Positions 35,116 to 39,393 of a DNA stretch of 39,393 nucleotides are shown here, in pieces. The position numbers were made by a program, and so were the translations under genes. The notes under the pieces were generated by a model. That model was not told the DNA's origin. It ran no database searches and saw only the letters and a list, made by a program, of their open reading frames with translations. The number at the start of each line of letters is the position of its first letter. Position 1 is the first letter of the stretch. The DNA comes from Patescibacteria group bacterium (GTDB lineage: Bacteria > Patescibacteriota > Minisyncoccia > Moranbacterales > SCTJ01), in contig SCTJ01000084.1 of the NCBI GenBank assembly GCA_004297805.1, positions 1 to 39,393 on the forward strand, in the 5' to 3' direction.

Positions 35116-37314
35116 CTAGCAGCTTTCGCAAGCCGGATTACCGATGACAAACTCCTTGCGATCCTGGTACTCAGCCGCTTTGCCTTTGTTCCACTGTTGA
35201 ACCGGGCGAATATAGCCGACGACGCGGGAGTAAACTTCCGTTGCCTGTTCAATCACACATTTCGGGCAGGTGTAATGTTCACCAGCAATGTAGCCGTGCA
35301 CCGGACAAATGCTGAATGTCGGAGTGAGTGTGAAATATGGCAACTCATAGGATTCAGCTATCTTGCGCACCAAATTACGCGTAGTGTTCACGTCCCACAA
35401 CCGCTCTCCGAGAAATCCATGCAACACCGTGCCACCCGTATATTTGGTTTGCAATTTATCCTGCATGTCCAGCGCTTCAAAGATGTCTTCAGTGAAATAG
35501 ACTGGCAATTGTGAAGAGTTCGTGTAATATGGCTCGGCCTTGCGCTGCCTGACCGCTTCGTCGTTGGCAAAAATCATGTCTGGATACTGTTTAATATCCA
35601 AGCGCGCTAAACGATAGGAAGTACCTTCGGCTGGCGTAGCTTCTAGATTATAGAGGTTACCAGTTTCCTCCTGATATTTGATCATCTTCTCCCGCATGTG
35701 GATAAGGATCTCCTCCGCCAATTTGCTTCCCGCTTTGGTAGTAATGTCTTTGCCAATCAGGTTGAGCAGCGCCTCATTCATGCCCACCAGACCGATGGTC
35801 GAGAAGTGATTAGACCAATAGTGACCACGGCGCATTTTGATTCCATCCAGGTAAAAGCGTGAATACGGATAAAGTCCCTTCTCAGTCAATGCCTCGATGA
35901 ACTTGCGCTTCGTCTCGAGGCTTTCCCGGGCCGTATCCATGAGCTGGTCTAGCCGCGCATAGAATTCCTTGGAAGTTTTGGATAGATAACCCAGTCTTGG
36001 TAAATTGATGGTCACCACGCCCACCGAACCCGTAAGCGGATTGGCGCCAAAGAGTCCGCCACCGCGCTTGTGCAACTCCCGATTGTCCAACCGCAGTCGA
36101 CAGCACATTGAACGTGCGTCCTCCGGGTTCATATCCGAATTTACGAAGTTAGCAAAATACGGAATTCCGTATTTACCGGTCATCTCCCACAAATGATTGA
36201 ATTTTTCATTCTCCCAATCAAAGTCCTTGCCGATGTTGTAAGTCGGGATGGGAAAGGTGAAGATTCTCCCATTAGCATCGCCCTCGATCATCACTTCGGC
36301 AAAAGCCCGATTAATCATATCCATTTCCTCTTGAAACTCACCGTAGGTTTCTTTTTGTGGCAGACCACCCACAACCACCGCTTCCTTGGCGAGAGTTGAA
36401 GGCGCCACCACATCCATGGTGATATTGGAAAAAGGAGTTTGAAAGCCAACTCGAGTCGACACATTCATATTGAACACAAACGACTGAATCTGCTGTTTCA
36501 CATCCTCAAAACTCAGCCGATCAATACGCACAAACGGCGCCAGCAGCGTATCGAAGTTGGAAAAAGCTTGCGCTCCAGCCACCTCGCCTTGCAAGGTGTA
36601 GATGAAATTCACCATCTGTCCCAGAGCTGAACCAAAATGTTTGGCTGGCTTGCATGACACCTTGCCCGGCACGCCTGTAAAGCCCCGTCGCAACAGATCT
36701 TGCAAGTCCCATCCACAACAATAGGCCGCAATCAATTGCAAATCATGAATGTGAAAATCTCCGCCTTCGTGAGCTTCGCGAATTTCCCTAGTATAAACTC
36801 GATTCATCCAATATTTCGAGCTGACGATTGAAGATATATAATTGTTGAGTCCCTGAAGAGAATAAGCCATATTGGCATTCTCTTTCACGCGCCAGTCAAT
36901 TTCTTGGATATATTTGTCGACTAGGCTCGTAGCCTCGTCCAGCGATTGATCGGCCTCCCTAATTTTACGGTGTTGCTCTCGATAGAGAATATAAGCCTTG
37001 GCGGTCTCTTCAAAATCCAAAATCATGAGCACGCGCTCGACCAAGTCCTGAATCTCTTCAATCTCAGGGACCGAACCTTTCTTGTGCTCCTTATTGAGAA
37101 GTTGGACCACCTTGTCCGTCACGCGCCGCGCATCCTTAACCGTTCCTTCACCAGTCACGGCTAGAGCCTTAGTCACAGCTAACACAACCTTCTTTTGATC
37201 AAAAGGTACCACTAAACCGCTCCGTTTGATGACCTTCTTGATTTCATTCTTCACTACCGACGCTTTTTTGGCGCTGGCTTTTTTCGTCCCCTTCTTGTTC
37301 GTCTTCCGTTTCAT
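35116..37314 (-). CDS. nrdD: Anaerobic (class III) ribonucleoside-triphosphate reductase
   Basis: A 732-residue glycyl-radical enzyme making dNTPs without oxygen. Residues about 25-115 form an ATP-cone (KRSGLVVPFDQKKVVLAVTKA), the allosteric site. The barrel has GVVTINLPRLGYLSK and LYNLEATPAEGTSYRLARLD. The C-terminal zinc site appears as C670/H673 and C683/C686, with His where a fourth Cys is common, followed by the radical loop RVVGYIRPVQQWNKGK with Gly700. The Lys-rich N-terminus (KRKTNKKGTKKASAKKAS) is unusual. It lies 79 bp after nrdR and is probably cotranscribed with it. Confidence 0.96.
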   Translation of the reverse strand: MKRKTNKKGTKKASAKKASVVKNEIKKVIKRSGLVVPFDQKKVVLAVTKALAVTGEGTVKDARRVTDKVVQLLNKEHKKGSVPEIEEIQDLVERVLMILDFEETAKAYILYREQHRKIREADQSLDEATSLVDKYIQEIDWRVKENANMAYSLQGLNNYISSIVSSKYWMNRVYTREIREAHEGGDFHIHDLQLIAAYCCGWDLQDLLRRGFTGVPGKVSCKPAKHFGSALGQMVNFIYTLQGEVAGAQAFSNFDTLLAPFVRIDRLSFEDVKQQIQSFVFNMNVSTRVGFQTPFSNITMDVVAPSTLAKEAVVVGGLPQKETYGEFQEEMDMINRAFAEVMIEGDANGRIFTFPIPTYNIGKDFDWENEKFNHLWEMTGKYGIPYFANFVNSDMNPEDARSMCCRLRLDNRELHKRGGGLFGANPLTGSVGVVTINLPRLGYLSKTSKEFYARLDQLMDTARESLETKRKFIEALTEKGLYPYSRFYLDGIKMRRGHYWSNHFSTIGLVGMNEALLNLIGKDITTKAGSKLAEEILIHMREKMIKYQEETGNLYNLEATPAEGTSYRLARLDIKQYPDMIFANDEAVRQRKAEPYYTNSSQLPVYFTEDIFEALDMQDKLQTKYTGGTVLHGFLGERLWDVNTTRNLVRKIAESYELPYFTLTPTFSICPVHGYIAGEHYTCPKCVIEQATEVYSRVVGYIRPVQQWNKGKAAEYQDRKEFVIGNPACESC
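35147..35241. repeat. 95-bp duplicated segment, copy 2 (in nrdD)
   Basis: The nrdD copy of the radical-loop coding segment; see the partner at 34815-34909. Flanking sequence on both sides is unrelated. Confidence 0.9.
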
Positions 37315-37393
37315 TTTTGTTTATACCCCTAAAAATTAATAGTAACCACCAGCCCTAGAGATTCCCCCTTGAGCCTCTTATGTAAAATTGGCA

Positions 37394-37891
37394 CTACTGC
37401 TTGACCGTTTTGGCAGGCGCCTGACAAAATGTCTGTTTGTCGATCAACTGAGATTTTTCAGCTTCTTTCATGAAGCTCTCAGCTGTTTTGAACGATTTGT
37501 AAACGCTGGCAAACCGCAAATAGCCAACGTCGTCTGTCTCCTTTAGCTTTTCGAGTACTATCTTGCCAATCTCCTTACTAGTTACTTCTGGCTCGCCCTT
37601 GGCATGGATTTCAAACTCAATATCGCCCATAATTTTCTCCAATTGCTCATCGCTGACCGGGCGCTTCTCCAAAGCCTTGCGTAGCCCAATCTCAATTTTG
37701 CTCCGGTCATAGTCCTGCTTGGACCCATCCTTTTTGACCACCGCCAATCGCAGAATTTCTACTTCTTCATAGGTCGAGAATCGGGCATGACATTTCTCGC
37801 ATTCCCGACGACGACGAATGGCCTTCCCGTCATTAGTATCGCGGGAATCGACTACCTTGGTATCCAGATGACTGCAAAATGGACAAACCAT
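37394..37891 (-). CDS. nrdR: Transcriptional repressor NrdR
   Basis: A 165-residue zinc-ribbon and ATP-cone repressor of ribonucleotide reductase genes. The ribbon is MVCPFCSHLDTKVVDSR (C3/C6) and ECEKCHARFSTYE (C31/C34). The ATP-cone spans about residues 49-139 (VVKKDGSKQDYDRSKIEIGL, then DDVGYLRFASVYKSF). The length is normal. It is the first gene of the nrd cluster and has a promoter with an excellent NrdR box at its own start, so autoregulation and control of nrdD are likely. Confidence 0.96.
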   Translation of the reverse strand: MVCPFCSHLDTKVVDSRDTNDGKAIRRRRECEKCHARFSTYEEVEILRLAVVKKDGSKQDYDRSKIEIGLRKALEKRPVSDEQLEKIMGDIEFEIHAKGEPEVTSKEIGKIVLEKLKETDDVGYLRFASVYKSFKTAESFMKEAEKSQLIDKQTFCQAPAKTVKQ

Positions 37892-37995
37892 AATCGTAGC
37901 TAAAAGCTGTAAATTCCTAGAATTTATAAAGCCGATATGCTAGAGGCTTTACAACTTGTGAAACTTTCCGAATTTTATGACTTTATAGACTAAAT

Positions 37996-38011
37996 ATACT
38001 ACATGTAGTGT
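37996..38011 (-). promoter_or_regulatory. NrdR box 1
   Basis: ATACTACATGTAGTGT, matching 13 of 16 positions of the consensus ACACTATATATAGTGT and containing the perfect palindrome ACTACATGTAGT. It lies just downstream of the expected transcription start. Confidence 0.75.
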
Positions 38012-38022
38012 ACTGTGAGCTG

Positions 38023-38051
38023 ATTATACCACAAGTGGAAAAAGCGGTCAA
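38023..38051 (-). promoter_or_regulatory. Promoter of nrdR (and probably nrdD)
   Basis: TTGACC (38051-38046), 17-bp spacer, TATAAT (38028-38023), extended -10 TGG. Flanked and overlapped by the two NrdR boxes. Confidence 0.82.
38026..38041 (-). promoter_or_regulatory. Degenerate NrdR box 2
   Basis: ATACCACAAGTGGAAA shares ATAC.ACA.GT.G with box 1 and is centred 30 bp from it, close to the three-helical-turn spacing of NrdR box pairs. It overlaps the -10 and the spacer. Confidence 0.5.
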
Positions 38052-38100
38052 AGCCTGTCAAACATCACATTTTTGGGCAATTTATTGCCAACTGGCTAAG

Positions 38101-38109
38101 TTATCCACA
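38101..38109 (+). promoter_or_regulatory. DnaA-box-like site upstream of the nrdR promoter
   Basis: TTATCCACA, preceded by AG as in the other two copies, 50 bp upstream of the nrdR -35. Confidence 0.5.
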
Positions 38110-38169
38110 GCTCTATTTGATGAAATTTTATAACTATTGTATTACTTCCAAACAGATAATGCTAAGCAA

Positions 38170-38206
38170 ACAAAAAAACAGCCCCGGATTACCCCGAGAC
38201 TGTTTT
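38170..38206 (-). terminator. Terminator of the secreted repeat protein gene
   Basis: Minus strand: an 11-bp stem (AACAGTCTCGG with CCGGGGCTGTT, two G-U pairs), six-base loop, then a run of T. The plus strand also has a TTTTTATTT tail. With the nrdR control sites, this accounts for the 335-bp gap 37892-38226. Confidence 0.85.
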
Positions 38207-38226
38207 TATTTCGTCACAGCTTGTTG

Positions 38227-39393
38227 CTAATTGCCTGTTTCTTGCCACTTGTTGTCATCACAGGAACCCTGGTTGCAAGGCTCATTCGCCACGCTATCAA
38301 CCACTACCGCCCCACTTCCGTCGCACTTGTAGCGGGTAGTCTGAGCAACTCCTGATCCGCAAGTGATAATATTGCCACCGGCGTCTTTACATTCTCCATG
38401 AGTTGGCCCAGGAGGCGTGCAAGCAACGGATTCGGTCTTGCAGACATCGGAGCAACCATCGCCCGAAGCATTGTTACCATCATCACATTCCTCACTGAGT
38501 TGTGTTCTGCCGTCACCGCAGACAGTAACATACACTGACTTAGGATTAGGAGCTGGTTTCTGAGCTAGACTGTCCCAGCAATCAGTATAGAAAGTAGCGG
38601 TTCGATCGAGATTAATTGGCTTGCTGCCGTTCGGACCGACTACCATGTCAGGAAAGACTGGCGTGGCTGTCCCACCATCCTCATAGCGACCCCATCCCCA
38701 ACAATTTGTGGCTAATCCAGCCGGAGAAGATGAGCTCCAATTGAGAGTAGTTAGCCCATTTTTGGGAATCGCTGTCGCGGTAGCGCTCAGTGCTGAAACT
38801 GGAATATTAGCCACGGTAACGTGCACCGTTTTAGGATCAGGACTCGGTTTCTGGCTAACCGCATCCCAGCAATAGGCATAGAAAGTGGCACTTCGATCGA
38901 GGTTAATCAGCCTGCTACCGTTAGCTCCAACGACAGCATCGGGAAAGGCTGGAGTAGCAGCCCCATTATCATCATAGCGACCTGCACCCCAGCAGTTAGT
39001 AGCTAGGCCCGCTGCAGATGAGGAGCTCCAACTAAGTTTGGTTTGGCCATTAGGAGCGATGGTCGTGTTTGTGGCGCTTAGCGCAGAGACTGGCGGATCC
39101 ACAACCCTGAAGGTTACCGAAACAATCGGCGAAGCTGCCCAAGAGTCAGCCAACCAGAATTGGGCTGTATGAGTTCCGACTGAAAGAGTTCGCGTAAAAG
39201 ATGCCTGACCAGAAGCCTGAGGTTGGTTATAATTCCAAGTGTTCCCATCGATGGCCCAGGCATAGGCCATGATGGCGTCGCTGTCGGCATCGGTGCCATA
39301 ACCACTGAAGCTTATATTTGCTCCTTGAGCAAAAGTTGCGTTCATCGCCGGAGATGAAATGTGGGCCACTGGAGCATTGTTGCACCACGGCGA
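38227..39393 (-). CDS. Secreted repeat protein: PKD/Ig-like domains, two tandem 97-residue repeats and a DUF4215 Cys-rich repeat (N-terminus outside window)
   Basis: The frame is open to the window edge, so this is the C-terminal 388 residues. First comes a PKD-like domain (GYGTDADSDAIMAYAWAIDG, then VGTHTAQFWLADS). Two tandem repeats follow, each starting PVSALSAT and holding LxWSSSS, GLATNCWG, FPD.VVG.NGS, INLDR.ATFY and CWD, with one probable disulfide each. Then CGDGRTQLSEECDDGN and ASGDGCSDVCK, the DUF4215/myxococcus-type disulfide repeat, and a Cys-rich tail without anchor. It should be an extracellular adhesin or surface protein. Function inferred from domains only. Confidence 0.82.
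   Translation of the reverse strand, partial: SPWCNNAPVAHISSPAMNATFAQGANISFSGYGTDADSDAIMAYAWAIDGNTWNYNQPQASGQASFTRTLSVGTHTAQFWLADSWAASPIVSVTFRVVDPPVSALSATNTTIAPNGQTKLSWSSSSAAGLATNCWGAGRYDDNGAATPAFPDAVVGANGSRLINLDRSATFYAYCWDAVSQKPSPDPKTVHVTVANIPVSALSATATAIPKNGLTTLNWSSSSPAGLATNCWGWGRYEDGGTATPVFPDMVVGPNGSKPINLDRTATFYTDCWDSLAQKPAPNPKSVYVTVCGDGRTQLSEECDDGNNASGDGCSDVCKTESVACTPPGPTHGECKDAGGNIITCGSGVAQTTRYKCDGSGAVVVDSVANEPCNQGSCDDNKWQETGN
38512..39093 (-). repeat. Two tandem 291-bp repeats in the secreted protein gene
   Basis: Units 39093-38803 and 38802-38512 encode the two 97-residue domains. They are strongly similar at DNA level (for example AATTGTTGGGGATGG-like against AACTGCTGGGGTGCA-like at the TNCWG motif), so a fairly recent duplication. 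Confidence 0.75.

Noticed and set aside
35694-35703. A fourth DnaA-box-like TGTGGATAA in nrdD
   Set aside because: It lies within conserved codons (LIHMR) and is explained by the protein sequence.

Overview
The window looks like a chromosome segment of a Candidate Phyla Radiation (Patescibacteria, probably Parcubacteria-like) bacterium. The grounds are a type IV pilus locus with PilB/C/D/M/N/O/T and pseudopilins but no outer-membrane parts (no PilQ or PilP seen), a class III (anaerobic) ribonucleotide reductase, lineage-restricted small and giant hypothetical proteins, and sparse Shine-Dalgarno sites. TGA, TAA and TAG all act as stops, so the UGA-recoding CPR lineages are unlikely. The exact lineage cannot be fixed without a search.

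Layout. (1) 1-2598, minus: start of gatA, then gatC and ligA. (2) 2635-14772, minus: one large type IV pilus operon transcribed from a good promoter at 14744-14772, in the order pilM, pilN, pilO, pilB, response regulator, pilT, pilC, major pilin, pseudopilin, pilD, then three minor pseudopilins and a LamG-tipped minor pilin, closed by a terminator at 2635-2652. comF (DNA uptake) is divergent from it, which links the pilus to natural transformation. (3) 15627-20722: superoxide dismutase, a PAP2-family membrane protein, tRNA-Ser(GCU) overlapped by a GIY-YIG endonuclease gene, a cation/proton exchanger and an ABC-F ATPase. (4) 20837-25490, plus: a three-gene unit ending in a 1338-residue membrane-associated protein of unknown function. 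(5) 25499-28144, plus: mscL, an LCP-family cell-envelope protein, and pth. (6) 28281-33866: a G+C-rich TPM-domain gene, a promoter-to-terminator unit that looks like a structured non-coding RNA, typA with a terminator in its leader, and a G+C-rich metallo-beta-lactamase-fold gene broken by an in-frame TAA. (7) 33904-38051, minus: nrdR, nrdD, a stand-alone copy of the NrdD glycyl-radical module, and nrdG, with an NrdR-box pair at the nrdR promoter. (8) 38227 to the window end, minus: C-terminal part of a secreted repeat protein.

The most novel item is the 87-residue protein at 34787-35050. It carries a zinc ribbon plus an almost exact copy of the NrdD glycyl-radical loop, the architecture expected of a GrcA/YfiD-like spare part, but for ribonucleotide reductase. 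Other items worth a second look are the candidate ncRNA at 30544-30722, the tRNA-Ser/GIY-YIG arrangement with a 12-bp direct repeat, a DnaA-box-like motif upstream of three promoters, a tandem palindrome cluster behind comF, and the giant-protein operon.
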